This document shows, in pieces, positions 52,841-62,082 of a stretch of DNA of 64,000 bases (its first letter is position 1; every line of letters begins with the position of its first letter). A program made the translations under genes and the position numbers. Origin of the DNA: an uncultured Psychrobacter sp. (GTDB lineage Bacteria > Pseudomonadota > Gammaproteobacteria > Pseudomonadales > Moraxellaceae); assembly GCF_947488565.1 (NCBI RefSeq), contig NZ_CANKZC010000004.1, positions 372,001-436,000 of the forward strand, written 5' to 3'. The notes beneath the pieces were generated by a model. That model saw nothing but the letters and a program-made list of their open reading frames with translations. It ran no database searches and was not told the origin of the DNA.

Positions 52841-53515
52841 ATGATGCCGTCATCTCGTTTTGATATTTCTAAGTCCTATCTTTATAAACTATCAGCCACT
52901 GTGTGCTTTGCTTCAATACTGGTTACTACCGGTTGCCAATCTTCTGCTGAGTCAAATGCAACCGTTACTCATCAATCAAACGGTAACTCATCGACAACAG
53001 TTGTCTCAGATATAAGTCAACAAACCCTTAGACAACAAGCGTTACGCATCCAGCGTGCCCTCGCTAATAATGATTATGCTCGCATTACCAATGATATCCA
53101 TCCGACACGTGGCGTGCGCTTCTCAATGTACGCTTATGTGCGCTCTGAGTCTGATAAAGTCTTTAGCCGTGAGCAATATGCACAGTATCTAAAACAGCCT
53201 AACATTCGCTTCACTTGGGGCGAACTTGATGGTACTGGCAATCCATTAATAATCTCACTACCAGAATACCTAGCTACTTGGGTGGACGCGCAAAAGTATA
53301 ATAATAGCGCCATCAGCATCAATGAATTCCGCCAAACTGGCGGTATGATTAATAATCTAAGAGATATCTATCAACACTCGGATGTGGTTGAGTTCTATTA
53401 TAAAGGGTCTGAAGAATATGACGGTATGGACTGGCGCATCATGCGCTTAGTGTTTGATGACTATCAAGGTAAACGCTATTTGGTCGCTATTATTAATGAC
53501 CAATGGACAGTTTGA
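52841..53515 (+). CDS. hypothetical lipoprotein
   Basis: The 224-residue product has an N-terminal signal ending in the lipobox VTTGC (Cys at about residue 32), so it should be a lipoprotein, probably of the outer membrane. A serine/threonine-rich spacer follows to about residue 60. A 160-residue folded domain (ALRIQRALANNDYARITNDIHP, MDWRIMRLVFDDYQGKRYLVAIINDQWTV at the end) closes the chain. That domain looks like a small alpha-beta domain, perhaps NTF2-like, but I do not name it. ATG at 52841 follows AAGGAT. A bidirectional terminator lies 40 bp after the stop. Confidence 0.75.
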   Translation: MMPSSRFDISKSYLYKLSATVCFASILVTTGCQSSAESNATVTHQSNGNSSTTVVSDISQQTLRQQALRIQRALANNDYARITNDIHPTRGVRFSMYAYVRSESDKVFSREQYAQYLKQPNIRFTWGELDGTGNPLIISLPEYLATWVDAQKYNNSAISINEFRQTGGMINNLRDIYQHSDVVEFYYKGSEEYDGMDWRIMRLVFDDYQGKRYLVAIINDQWTV

Positions 53516-53555
53516 TCAACAATTAAGCATATGATTTTATAGTCAAATTTCATTA

Positions 53556-53595
53556 AAAAAGGGCAATGCATCGTATATGATGCACTGCCCTTTTT
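53556..53595. terminator. bidirectional terminator between the lipoprotein and mtfA genes
   Basis: AAAAAGGGCAATGCATC and GATGCACTGCCCTTTTT pair with one A-C mismatch around GTATAT. T-runs on both strands serve the two converging genes. Confidence 0.85.
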
Positions 53596-53634
53596 GTTTG
53601 TTGTTATGGCTAAATATTCATTTTTTTATATAAA

Positions 53635-54378
53635 TCATAGTGGTGTTTGGCGAAAGAACTTGACCATAATCTCATAAATATCAGGATAAGCGTCTATCAG
53701 TTTTTGCGGGGTCTCAAAAAATACTTCGCTAAGTACCGCAAAGAACTCAGCCGGATTGGTCGCACCGTAGCGATCCAAGCCTGATTTACGATGCTTTTGA
53801 AAGTCTTCAAAGTCGCGGCTCATAATTGTCGTCCAGCGCGTTGGATCCATATCCGGCTGCATGGGCGGGAAGCCATTGGCGCGGCCATTAAGCATATCAA
53901 GCTTATGCACAAACTCGTGAATGACGACATTATGACCATCGCGCTCGCCTGAATGCTTGGCATCCTTCCATGATAAAACCACAGGCCCACGCTGCCATGC
54001 CTCCCCGCTTCGATGTTGCTGGCCTTCATGAACAATACCAAACTCATCTACTGTTTTGGTCTCGCTTTTGTATGAACCAGGATAGATGATGACTGACGAC
54101 CAGCCAGCGTACCACTCAAGTCCTAAATTTAAGATAGGCAGACAAGCTTGCAAGGCAATAGACTGCTTAACAGCATCGGTAATCTCAAAGCCTTGAGCGC
54201 CGTTAATAGATTTGTCGTCCAAAAACAATGTCGCCAAATCAAACAAACGAGACATCTCATCCTTGTCTAGTCTATCGAGTATCACAATACGCTTGGCAGC
54301 TTGCGTCCAGTCAGCCTCGGTAAATTCACTATTATCCAGTATTCGCTGCTCGCGCCAGTCTTTTATTATTTCAAACAT
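53635..54378 (-). CDS. mtfA: MtfA-like zinc peptidase (M90 family)
   Basis: The 247-residue cytoplasmic protein carries the metal motif HEFVH in NVVIHEFVHKLDMLNGRANG, with the HExxH glutamate. It also has ALQACLPILNLGLEWYAGWSSVIIYPG before it and NPAEFFAVLSEVFFETP after it, where the glutamate is a likely third zinc ligand. This is the MtfA pattern. In E. coli MtfA binds the Mlc repressor and so releases glucose PTS genes; no Mlc gene is seen here, so its target is unknown. ATG at 54378 has AGGAAAAATC upstream. A 23-bp gap separates it from the upstream symporter gene, and both may be cotranscribed. Confidence 0.88.
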   Translation of the reverse strand: MFEIIKDWREQRILDNSEFTEADWTQAAKRIVILDRLDKDEMSRLFDLATLFLDDKSINGAQGFEITDAVKQSIALQACLPILNLGLEWYAGWSSVIIYPGSYKSETKTVDEFGIVHEGQQHRSGEAWQRGPVVLSWKDAKHSGERDGHNVVIHEFVHKLDMLNGRANGFPPMQPDMDPTRWTTIMSRDFEDFQKHRKSGLDRYGATNPAEFFAVLSEVFFETPQKLIDAYPDIYEIMVKFFRQTPL

Positions 54379-54401
54379 GATTTTTCCTATTTTATATATT
54401 C

Positions 54402-56009
54402 TTATATAAAGATTGACAGTAAGTATAAAGACCCTAAAGTAGCGATGAAAAATACAACCAATAACCAGCTAATATTATCCACTTTACCTGGGATCAGATA
54501 CCAGCCATCTTGTTTAACTGGTAGGTTTTGCTCTCGATACATTTTTTTCTGACCTTTAATAGTATAAACGGAAAGCTCACTTTGACGACCATCTAATAAC
54601 AGACTGGCACCAATAGAAACTGGTACGTTAATGATGAAACCGATAGCACAATACCAAGGCCAAGCAATATTAGTTTGCGTAGCTGCGACCCAAACTGCTA
54701 AAAATCCTGCTACCACTCCAATCAGCAATCCTCGCTCTGTCGTATGCTGAGAGTAGAAACCAAGAGCATACATACTCAACTTAGCACCAACAAAATAAGA
54801 GCCTACTTTGGTTAATAACTGCAATACCGAACCTTCACTTTGAGCAAAAAGAATGGCCGGCACGACAATCAGTCCTGCCCAAAACACTGTAAACCAGCGT
54901 GATGCCTTTAGATAATGGTTTGAGGATGCCTCCTTTTTAAAGTACTTTTCATAAAAATCCAAAGTAGTGACTGTGGCCAAAGAGTTAAGTGCCGAATCAA
55001 GACTTGAAAGAGACGCGGCTATCACGGCAGCGGTAATAATTCCTAGTAATCCTGGTAATCCCGTATCGGCTGCAAACTGCAGAACAATAGTATTGTTATT
55101 GTCAAATTCTTGACCGTTGTAATAGCTGTAAAACAATACACCCAATAGTAAGAATAAAAAGTATATAAAGAATGCTATAAATCCCATCAATAAAAAGGAC
55201 TTTTTGGCATCACCAATACTCTTAGCCGCAAGCGCGCGTTGCACGACCATCTGATTGGCGCCATAGACCGTAGTATGATAAAGAACCATAGCCACGACAC
55301 CCGTCCATACGGTGGCTTCTACTTTAGTATCAAGAGAAAAATCTAAAATATTCATTTTCCCCTGAGCTTTTAACTCTGAGAGAGTTGACATTAACGGTTG
55401 AGGCAAATCAGTTAGTAAGAAATAAAAAATAATAACAGCACCTACCATCAAAATAATAGACTGAATGACGTCAGTCCAAATGACCGCAGTGATTCCACCC
55501 ATTAAAGTATAGACCAAAGCCACTATGGTAATAACCACGATAGCAATATTAACCTCTATACCAATAATAAAGCTGACGACCAATGCTGTAGCGTACAGTA
55601 CGGCTGCTGAAGACAACGTTTGCGTCATCATAAAAATGATCGACATGACGCTACGGGCTTTTTTACCAAAGCGTTTTTCCTGATAGTCATATATTGATGC
55701 CACGCCACTATTGTAAAAAAATGGCAAAAATAGTGTGATGACTAAAAATATCACTATAGGATAATTGATGTGAATCATCATGACCCCAAGGCCACTTCCA
55801 TATGACCAAGCCGGACCACCCAAAAACGACATGGCACTCACATAGGTCGCTAGCACTGAAAGACCAATAGCCCACCAAGGTATGGTTTTACTACCCAGAT
55901 AATAGTTTTCAGCACTATTGATGTCTTTACTGAACATCAAACCCATGAATACGTTACCGATAAGATAGACAATCAAAATTGTCCAATTAAGTAGTCCAAA
56001 ATCTTCCAT
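54402..56009 (-). CDS. sodium:solute symporter family transporter
   Basis: This 535-residue protein has about 13 membrane segments and the SSS pattern: an early NYYLGSKTIPWWAIGLSVLATYVSAMSFLG region (key residues GS/T-x-PWWA), MAGGI-like TLMGGITAVIWTDVIQ, and a NQMVVQRALAAKS segment. It should import a solute with Na+. The substrate is not decided by sequence; the GITAVIWTDVIQ helix is shared by glucose, proline and sialic-acid types. It ends 23 bp before mtfA. The gene upstream is divergent, with two direct repeats between them. Confidence 0.88.
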   Translation of the reverse strand: MEDFGLLNWTILIVYLIGNVFMGLMFSKDINSAENYYLGSKTIPWWAIGLSVLATYVSAMSFLGGPAWSYGSGLGVMMIHINYPIVIFLVITLFLPFFYNSGVASIYDYQEKRFGKKARSVMSIIFMMTQTLSSAAVLYATALVVSFIIGIEVNIAIVVITIVALVYTLMGGITAVIWTDVIQSIILMVGAVIIFYFLLTDLPQPLMSTLSELKAQGKMNILDFSLDTKVEATVWTGVVAMVLYHTTVYGANQMVVQRALAAKSIGDAKKSFLLMGFIAFFIYFLFLLLGVLFYSYYNGQEFDNNNTIVLQFAADTGLPGLLGIITAAVIAASLSSLDSALNSLATVTTLDFYEKYFKKEASSNHYLKASRWFTVFWAGLIVVPAILFAQSEGSVLQLLTKVGSYFVGAKLSMYALGFYSQHTTERGLLIGVVAGFLAVWVAATQTNIAWPWYCAIGFIINVPVSIGASLLLDGRQSELSVYTIKGQKKMYREQNLPVKQDGWYLIPGKVDNISWLLVVFFIATLGSLYLLSIFI

Positions 56010-56394
56010 GACAGTAATCGCTTTTAGTCTAAACCCTACTCGTGACTTGTTTTCAACTTATTGATTTTAAATAAATTATAAATAGAAAATTTTGGAGATG
56101 ATGATAAGTTATTAGCAGAATTAGGGTTTTATTGAATTTAAGATTGCTCTGTTTATTGTCTAACAATTAAACATTTATTGTCTAGCACCCATTATGTAAC
56201 GCTTAGTAGACGTTGTATGGTTAGTATTAGATATTGGCTATACATGGCTTACGTTTAGTTACTTGCATACGGTCAATATAGCTTATAAATTATGATGAGA
56301 TATTAAGAAAAGCATTGCACTTTTTAACCAAACTGTAGATACCTTATCTATGCTCCAAACAATACCAACAACAATTAACGCTTAGGAAAACACT
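56010..56394. other. divergent intergenic region with 22-bp-spaced direct repeats
   Basis: No gene is supported. TTTATTGTCTA occurs at 56152-56162 and 56174-56184, exactly 22 bp (about two helical turns) apart. That spacing suits an activator that binds side by side. AT content is high. Confidence 0.5.
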
Positions 56395-57069
56395 ATGACA
56401 CCTTCTGCCCTATTTATTGGCTCAATCGGCGTACTGGCCGAAACCTCTGACATTCAGCGTCGCGCCTACAATCAAGCCTTAAAAGAGGCTGGACTTGATT
56501 GGCAGTGGGACAAAGATACCTATCGAGATTTACTAACTGATTCTGGTGGGGTCAAGCGTTTATCACGTCTTAATAAAGAAAAAGAGGCCAACCTTAGCGA
56601 TGATGACATTCAGCGTATTCATGCGCGCAAAACAGAGTTGGCGCGTCAAGAAATAGTCAACGAAAGTGTTGCTTTGCGTCCAGGAGTTGCTGAATTAGTC
56701 AAGCACGCGTTAGACCAAGACATGAAAGTGGCTCTAGTGACATCGACGTATCAGGTAAATATCGACGCGATTGCAAAAGCCGCAGGTGATGATTTGCCAC
56801 TGGAAAAATTTAGCGCCGTATTTACCAGAGACGATGCAGAAAATAATAAGCCTGCGCCAGACGTTTATCTTGAGGCCTTAAAACGTCTTTCACTAGACAG
56901 TAGCGAAGTGATCGCTATTGAAGACAGCTCACCCTCCTTACATGCCGCCAAGCAGGCAGGAATATACACGGTAGTAACTCCAGGTAAATTCACTGATCAG
57001 CAAGATTTTAGCAAAGCCGATCAGCAGCTAACCTCTCTTGAAGGGTTTGAGTTAACGATTCCTGAGTAA
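56395..57069 (+). CDS. HAD-superfamily protein of CbbY type, catalytic aspartate missing
   Basis: The 224-residue protein aligns with CbbY-like HAD phosphatases: the cap region (RRAYNQALKEAGLDWQWDKDTYRDLLTDSGGVKR, seen as the W-x-W-D and GG-x-KR pattern), motif II VALVTST, motif III lysine in NNKPAPDVY, and motif IV IAIEDSS. The first motif, normally DxDG with the nucleophile Asp, reads GSIG here (residues 9-12). Both aspartates are gone. The protein is therefore probably not a phosphatase; a binding or regulatory role is more likely. Start ATG at 56395 follows AGGAAAACACT. A sequencing error is possible but two separate codons would have to be wrong. Confidence 0.83.
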   Translation: MTPSALFIGSIGVLAETSDIQRRAYNQALKEAGLDWQWDKDTYRDLLTDSGGVKRLSRLNKEKEANLSDDDIQRIHARKTELARQEIVNESVALRPGVAELVKHALDQDMKVALVTSTYQVNIDAIAKAAGDDLPLEKFSAVFTRDDAENNKPAPDVYLEALKRLSLDSSEVIAIEDSSPSLHAAKQAGIYTVVTPGKFTDQQDFSKADQQLTSLEGFELTIPE

Positions 57070-57123
57070 GCGATCTACATACACTGTTTATAAGTATGTT
57101 ACCTAAACCTATAAAGCTGGCGA

Positions 57124-58236
57124 ATGCAAATGCATCTGTCAGCTTTAAATTTATATAGTGTAGTCATTCATAACATCATAAATAATAAAGGGGAACGAGT
57201 CATCATATCAAAACGCGTTATTCTTCATCTAGTAGGCTCTCCTACCGATCAGTTTTATTGTGATCTGTCACGTTTCTACGCCGATAACTGCATTCGCGCC
57301 TTAGCAGACCCAGCACGTTATACCTTTCAGATCGCTTATATCACGCCAAACAAAAAATGGTGTTTTCCTGCCTCACTAGATGACGCGGACATTACCGCTG
57401 CTAAGGCGCTATCCTTAGCTGAAGCTGTGCAGGTTTTATCGAAACAACATATCGACATTGCTTTGCCACAGATGTTTTGTCGTTCAGGTATGACAGATTA
57501 TCGTGCACTATTGGATTTACTCAATATTCCTTATGTAGGCAATACGCCAGAGCTGATGGCGCTCACTGCGGATAAAGCCAAAGCCAAAGCTGTGGTTGCA
57601 GCTGCTGGCGTGGTAGTACCTGAGAGTGAGCTGCTACGGCTAGGAGATAAGCCGAGTTTCAAACCTCCCGTGGTGGTCAAGCCAGCCCAAGCAGACAATT
57701 CCTTAGGCGTGACGCTAGTTAACACCGAAGCTGAATATGCAACTGCACTAGAAATGGCCTTTGCTGAGTCGGATGAGGTATTGGTTGAGCGCTTTATTGA
57801 GCTTGGACGAGAAATACGTTGCGGCATTATTGAGAAAAAAGGAGAGCTGATTTGTCTACCGCTAGAAGAATACCGTATGGATGCCCAAACGCACCCTATC
57901 CGCGCCTATTCCAGCAAGTTAACAGAAGATGCTCAAGGGGGTTTGGCATTTGCTGGCAAGGACAGTACTCAAACATGGCTGGTCAATACTGATGATCCGG
58001 ACATTACTCGGGTTTGGGAGGCTGCAAAACTGAGCCATCGAGCATTAGGATGCCGTCATTACAGTCTGTTTGATTTTCGCATCGATAGCCAAGGTAAGCC
58101 CTGGTTTTTAGAGGCGGGCTTGTACTGCTCTTTTGCACCTAAAAGTGTTATTCCGACCATGGTAAAAGAGACAGGAATCACATTAAGCGCATTTTTTCAG
58201 CAAATGGTTGATGAGACTTTAGCAAAACCAAAATAG
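57124..58236 (+). CDS. D-alanine-D-alanine-ligase-like ATP-grasp protein
   Basis: The core reads KRVILHLVGSPTD..., TDYRALLDLLNIPYVGN, ADKAKAKAVVAAAGVVVP, a PVVVKPAQADNSLGV glycine-loop substitute and a VERFIELGREIRCGIIEK strand with the expected E..GRE.R residues. The C-terminal segment is FDFRIDSQGKPWFLEAGLYCSF. This is the ATP-grasp plan. In the last segment true D-Ala ligases have E-x-N-x-x-P; here E-x-G-L-Y replaces it, so it may ligate something else. The homologous part seems to begin at 57205 (ATA TCA AAA CGC), where ATG would be expected. ATG at 57124 is the nearest canonical start in frame and adds 27 non-conserved-looking residues. Confidence 0.75.
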   Translation: MQMHLSALNLYSVVIHNIINNKGERVIISKRVILHLVGSPTDQFYCDLSRFYADNCIRALADPARYTFQIAYITPNKKWCFPASLDDADITAAKALSLAEAVQVLSKQHIDIALPQMFCRSGMTDYRALLDLLNIPYVGNTPELMALTADKAKAKAVVAAAGVVVPESELLRLGDKPSFKPPVVVKPAQADNSLGVTLVNTEAEYATALEMAFAESDEVLVERFIELGREIRCGIIEKKGELICLPLEEYRMDAQTHPIRAYSSKLTEDAQGGLAFAGKDSTQTWLVNTDDPDITRVWEAAKLSHRALGCRHYSLFDFRIDSQGKPWFLEAGLYCSFAPKSVIPTMVKETGITLSAFFQQMVDETLAKPK

Positions 58237-58250
58237 TGTTTATGTATCTG

Positions 58251-59270
58251 CTAACTTATTGAGGGAGAAATAGCACTTCCTGCTTGCAACTTGCGCATAC
58301 GCTCCAGCATATCGACACCAAGCTGGCGATAGATGTCCAGTATATCAATCAACACCCAATTCTCAACTAACAGATCACCATCGCGGCGCCACCAGTCCAT
58401 TACGTTCATGGTAATCTTCTTATTGGTAGCCGGCATACCTAGCCAGCCGCCACCGCTTTGGGTACCGCTCATAGAGGGCACACCGCTTGATACTGCGTAA
58501 TTACCCTCAGCAAAGCGAACATCGGTAATCACATCACGATCAGGAAAAGCCATCACAAAATCATGCTGATGACCTTGTTGAAACCCTGCGATGCCGCGAG
58601 TCGTACCGATACCGCACGGGCCATACCAGTTCATGTTAGGGTGCCAAAAACGTTCAATCGCCATCGACTCGAGAGTTTTTCCATCAAACTCCATAAGCCC
58701 TGCTAACATATCATTGACCAGTGTTAATGTGGTTTTTGAGTCCTCAGGCGATTGAGGGTCGTATAGCATGCCATCTTGAGTTGCCGGACTGGGCACAAAT
58801 AAATCGCTACCTAAACTTGGCGGCAGCGGATTAACTCCGGCCTGAGCCATTAGCATAGGAATATCGATTAAAATCTGCGCCTCAACTAGCCCTGAATCAT
58901 CGACCTGATATACCTCACCAAAACGCAAAGTTGCGCGCTTTCCTGTTGCAGGAATGCCAAGCCATGGCTGGCAAAAGCTCATCTCATAATGACCAGTGAT
59001 ACCGACCCAGATAGCGCCTTCATCCTCACCCGTGACCATAATATCTTCGCGACGGGCAATATCAGTAAAGCTCTCGAACAGTGGTCCAAAATAGTTTTCA
59101 ATGGCACCGTCACGATCTTGATTGTCAAAGGGATAGGCTATTTTGAAACGTGCCTCTGCAGGCCAATGTTTTGCCATTACCTTATGTATATCAGCACCAG
59201 CGGTAAACAGCTCTTGTCGCCACTGTTGAACGTGATATTTGGCTTCTTGCATTTTCATAATTGCTCTCAT
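58251..59270 (-). CDS. tandem SnoaL-like (polyketide-cyclase fold) protein
   Basis: The 339-residue product is a duplication of a SnoaL/NTF2-like domain. The first half (about 20-155) has the shape YFGPLFESFTDIARREDIMVTGEDEGAIWVGITGHYEM and PWLGIPATGKRATLRFGE. The second half (about 205-325) repeats it as WLGMPATNKKITMNVMDWWRRDGDLLVENWVLIDILDIYRQLG, with the GIPATGK / GMPATNK element repeated in both. Such proteins are cyclases or isomerases, or have unknown functions in catabolic clusters. ATG at 59270 is used; ATG at 59258, after GAGAG, is an alternative. It is divergent from the pxpA gene across 350 bp and may share its regulation. Confidence 0.8.
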   Translation of the reverse strand: MRAIMKMQEAKYHVQQWRQELFTAGADIHKVMAKHWPAEARFKIAYPFDNQDRDGAIENYFGPLFESFTDIARREDIMVTGEDEGAIWVGITGHYEMSFCQPWLGIPATGKRATLRFGEVYQVDDSGLVEAQILIDIPMLMAQAGVNPLPPSLGSDLFVPSPATQDGMLYDPQSPEDSKTTLTLVNDMLAGLMEFDGKTLESMAIERFWHPNMNWYGPCGIGTTRGIAGFQQGHQHDFVMAFPDRDVITDVRFAEGNYAVSSGVPSMSGTQSGGGWLGMPATNKKITMNVMDWWRRDGDLLVENWVLIDILDIYRQLGVDMLERMRKLQAGSAISPSIS

Positions 59271-59620
59271 CTTGTTGTATTGATTCTATAGTGCTCATTT
59301 ATAGCTGCTATCATTTAATCTTAATGGCACATGGAATGGACTTTACACGGCTAATGACTTACTACTGTAAGCTTACCTTCTTCAAAAAAACTTAAATTAA
59401 AAATTACATTGTAATATATCTCTCTTCTATCAAAGCGTCTATGATTAAAGTACATGTCCTAGAGCTACGCATGAAGCTTTTATAACAATAAACCTTTTTG
59501 CTTTAGCTACTACCTGTACCGCTTTGACTTTGCGCAACCCTCATTCATAAATGGTTTTAATAATATTCATATAGCTTTTTAATGGACATAAACATAAAGA
59601 TATTGCTAAGGAGCTTTTCG
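59271..59620. other. divergent intergenic region before pxpA, with a short palindrome
   Basis: No ORF is supported; the stretch is AT-rich. ATTACA-T-TGTAAT (59404-59416) is a perfect 13-bp palindrome, about 145 bp from the SnoaL-like gene and 205 bp from pxpA. It may be an operator for the divergent pair. Confidence 0.5.
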
Positions 59621-60379
59621 ATGGTATCAACGATTGACTTAAATTCAGATATGGGAGAAGGATTTGGCGCTTGGACGATTGGCGACGGGGTCGATCCCGA
59701 TATTATGCCACTTATTAGCTCAGCCAATATTGCCGCAGGTTTTCACGCCGGCGACCCCTCTACTATGTCTGAGACGCTGCGTCTGGCAGCGCGCCATGAA
59801 GTATGCATTGGTGTCCATCCAGGTTTTCGTGACTTGGTCGGCTTTGGACGTCGCCATATCTTAGCATCTGCTGATGAATTGGTGAATGATGCATTGTACC
59901 AATTAGGTGCTCTACGAGAACTTGCCCATCTTGAAGGCCTCAAGATGCATCATTTCAAACTGCATGGCGCATTATTCATGCACGCAGCACAAGATGAGGA
60001 ATTTGCTGAAAAGCTAACTTCTGCCCTAGCAATTGTCGCTCCTAACTTAGCTATTTACTGCTTAGCGGACACAGCGATAGATCATGCAGCAAAAAATGCT
60101 GGGTTACGTAGAGTGCATGAGTTTTATGCAGATCGTGATTACGACGATGAAGGAAATCTTGTGTTTGTACGCAAGATCAAGCAACTTGATCCTAAGATTG
60201 TGGCACAAAAAGTATTACGTGCCTGCCAGCATAATGAAGTAGAGTCAATTAACGGCCAGCTGTTAACGGTTAAATTTGATTCTGTCTGTATTCACAGTGA
60301 CACCCCAGGCGCCCTTTCACTGATCAAAGCAGTACGAGCCGCTCTTGATAACGCGGGCATCGAGGTAGCGGCTCCTTAA
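59621..60379 (+). CDS. pxpA: PxpA-like 5-oxoprolinase subunit A (LamB/YcsF family)
   Basis: The 252-residue protein has the family signature DLNSDMGEGFGAWTIGDG near the start, SSANIAAGFHAGDPSTM, a GVHPGFRDLVGFGRRHI segment, and HHFKLHGALFMHA. ATG at 59621 (MVSTIDLNSD) has AAGGAG eight bases upstream, so the extra 13 residues from 59582 are not needed. PxpA works with PxpB and PxpC to open 5-oxoproline with ATP. No pxpB or pxpC gene is in the window; an amidase follows instead. The protein may serve a related ring-opening reaction. Confidence 0.9.
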   Translation: MVSTIDLNSDMGEGFGAWTIGDGVDPDIMPLISSANIAAGFHAGDPSTMSETLRLAARHEVCIGVHPGFRDLVGFGRRHILASADELVNDALYQLGALRELAHLEGLKMHHFKLHGALFMHAAQDEEFAEKLTSALAIVAPNLAIYCLADTAIDHAAKNAGLRRVHEFYADRDYDDEGNLVFVRKIKQLDPKIVAQKVLRACQHNEVESINGQLLTVKFDSVCIHSDTPGALSLIKAVRAALDNAGIEVAAP

Positions 60380-60424
60380 CTTAATTTTCATTAACAATAA
60401 TTTCAAGGAAGAAGGAAAATAATC

Positions 60425-61909
60425 ATGAAAAATCTCGAAATTGAAGAATTAACTATCGCTGATATGCAGACGCACCTTAAGAATGGATCGCTTACTGTAC
60501 GAGGCTTGGTTGAAGCATACCTCGACCGAATCGAAGCCATTGACAGATCTGGTCCTACTCTTAACTCTATCATTACGATCAATCCACTCGCGCTCGATGA
60601 AGCCGATCGCCTTGATTCACATTTTGCAGAAACAGGCGAATTTGTTGGGGCGTTGCATGGCGTACCGGTGCTTGTAAAAGATCAGATAGAAACCAAAGAT
60701 ATGATGACGACCTTTGGTTCTATCGCTCAGGACGGTTACCAACCAAAAGACGACGCAACCGCTGTCAAAAAGATCAAAGCAGCAGGTGCTATTATTCTTG
60801 CTAAGACAGTGTTGCCAGATTTTGCATCATCATGGTTTGGCTTCTGCTCAAAACAAGGCGAAACTAAGAACCCGTATGTTTTGTCACATGATCCGGGCGG
60901 CTCTAGTAGTGGTACAGCTGCTGGGATAGCGGCGAATCTAGGGTTGGTTGGAGTTGGCGAAGATACTGGTGGCTCTATACGTCTGCCAGCCAGTTTTACC
61001 AATCTTGTTGGTGTCCGTGTCACACCAGGCCTAATCAGTCGCGACGGCACCTCACCGCTTGTGGTATTTCAAGACACAGCAGGACCGATGGCGCGTACCG
61101 TTACAGATGCTGCTCTTCTTTTGGATGCAATGGTAGGCTATGATCCAAAAGATGAATATACTACTGCCGCGAGTATTGCCAATCATCAAGGCAGCTATAC
61201 GGATGCGATGGATATTAACAGTCTTAAAAATGCGCGTCTGGGCGTTGTCCGTAATGCTTATGGATCAAACGACAATACTGAGTCAGCAGAAGTTAATCAG
61301 ATTATCGACTCAGCGCTTGAACAAGCAAAGAGCGCTGGTGCAGAACTAATTGACGTTGAAATTCCAGATATGATGGAGCACATTACTGAAACCTCCTTAT
61401 ATGGTTCGCATTCGCGACACGACATTAATGAGTTTTTAGCCTCACGTGAGAATATGCCAATCAAAAGCCTTGAAGAAATCAAAGAAAAGGGCTTGTTTCA
61501 CCCTGTGCTGGATCTTTTGATTGATATATTTGAAGGACCTGTAAACCCAGAAGATGAGCCTGATTATTTTAAAAAACTTGCCGTTCGTGACAAATTCCAG
61601 CGCCTAGTTGCCGGAATCGTTGCAAAAAACAACTTAGATGCGTTGGTATTTCCCTGTATTCAGATTTTGCCACCATCGAAACAAGATGTCCGTGATGGCA
61701 AGCATCAAGTATTAACTTTCCCAACAAATACTTTAATTGCTTCACAAACTTGGATGCCATCGATTTGTTTGCCTGCTGGATTTAGTAAAAATGGGTTGCC
61801 TGTCGGTATGGAGCTGGTTGTTTTGCCCTATCACGAGCCTGATTTATTCCGATTGGGTTATGCATTTGAACAGGCCAATAATGTGCGTCGTACGCCTAAG
61901 TATTTATGA
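60425..61909 (+). CDS. amidase-signature enzyme
   Basis: This 494-residue protein belongs to the amidase signature family, with a Ser-Ser-Lys triad. The lysine lies in GVPVLVKDQIE (about residue 82), the structural serine in GGSSSGTAAGIAANLG (about residues 159-174), and the nucleophile serine in GEDTGGSIRLPAS (near residue 183). These enzymes hydrolyse amide bonds. The substrate is not clear; the C-terminal PAGFSKNGLPVGMELV is standard. ATG at 60425 follows a GAAGGAAA box. It is 45 bp downstream of pxpA, so the two are probably one operon working on the same lactam- or amide-type compound. Confidence 0.9.
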   Translation: MKNLEIEELTIADMQTHLKNGSLTVRGLVEAYLDRIEAIDRSGPTLNSIITINPLALDEADRLDSHFAETGEFVGALHGVPVLVKDQIETKDMMTTFGSIAQDGYQPKDDATAVKKIKAAGAIILAKTVLPDFASSWFGFCSKQGETKNPYVLSHDPGGSSSGTAAGIAANLGLVGVGEDTGGSIRLPASFTNLVGVRVTPGLISRDGTSPLVVFQDTAGPMARTVTDAALLLDAMVGYDPKDEYTTAASIANHQGSYTDAMDINSLKNARLGVVRNAYGSNDNTESAEVNQIIDSALEQAKSAGAELIDVEIPDMMEHITETSLYGSHSRHDINEFLASRENMPIKSLEEIKEKGLFHPVLDLLIDIFEGPVNPEDEPDYFKKLAVRDKFQRLVAGIVAKNNLDALVFPCIQILPPSKQDVRDGKHQVLTFPTNTLIASQTWMPSICLPAGFSKNGLPVGMELVVLPYHEPDLFRLGYAFEQANNVRRTPKYL

Positions 61910-61994
61910 TTTTTTAATTTTGAGACTCGCTTTAACGGCTATAGTACTGAGTTACTTAAATGCAGTGATCTACTCGATAATTTTCACCATCTGC

Positions 61995-62026
61995 AGCAGT
62001 TGTCGAAAATACTGCGACAACTGCTT
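61995..62026 (+). terminator. hairpin after the amidase gene
   Basis: AGCAGTTGTCG and CGACAACTGCT pair perfectly around a 9-nt loop and are followed by TTATTTAT. The run of Ts is imperfect, so termination may be partial. Confidence 0.6.
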
Positions 62027-62082
62027 ATTTATCCAGCACACCTTTTTTAAAGACATTGTTAGTTTGATTAATACTAATAACA

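Noticed and set aside
56395..57069. HAD gene as a plain phosphoglycolate phosphatase
   Set aside because: The nucleophile and the second aspartate of motif I are both replaced, so ordinary phosphatase chemistry is unlikely.
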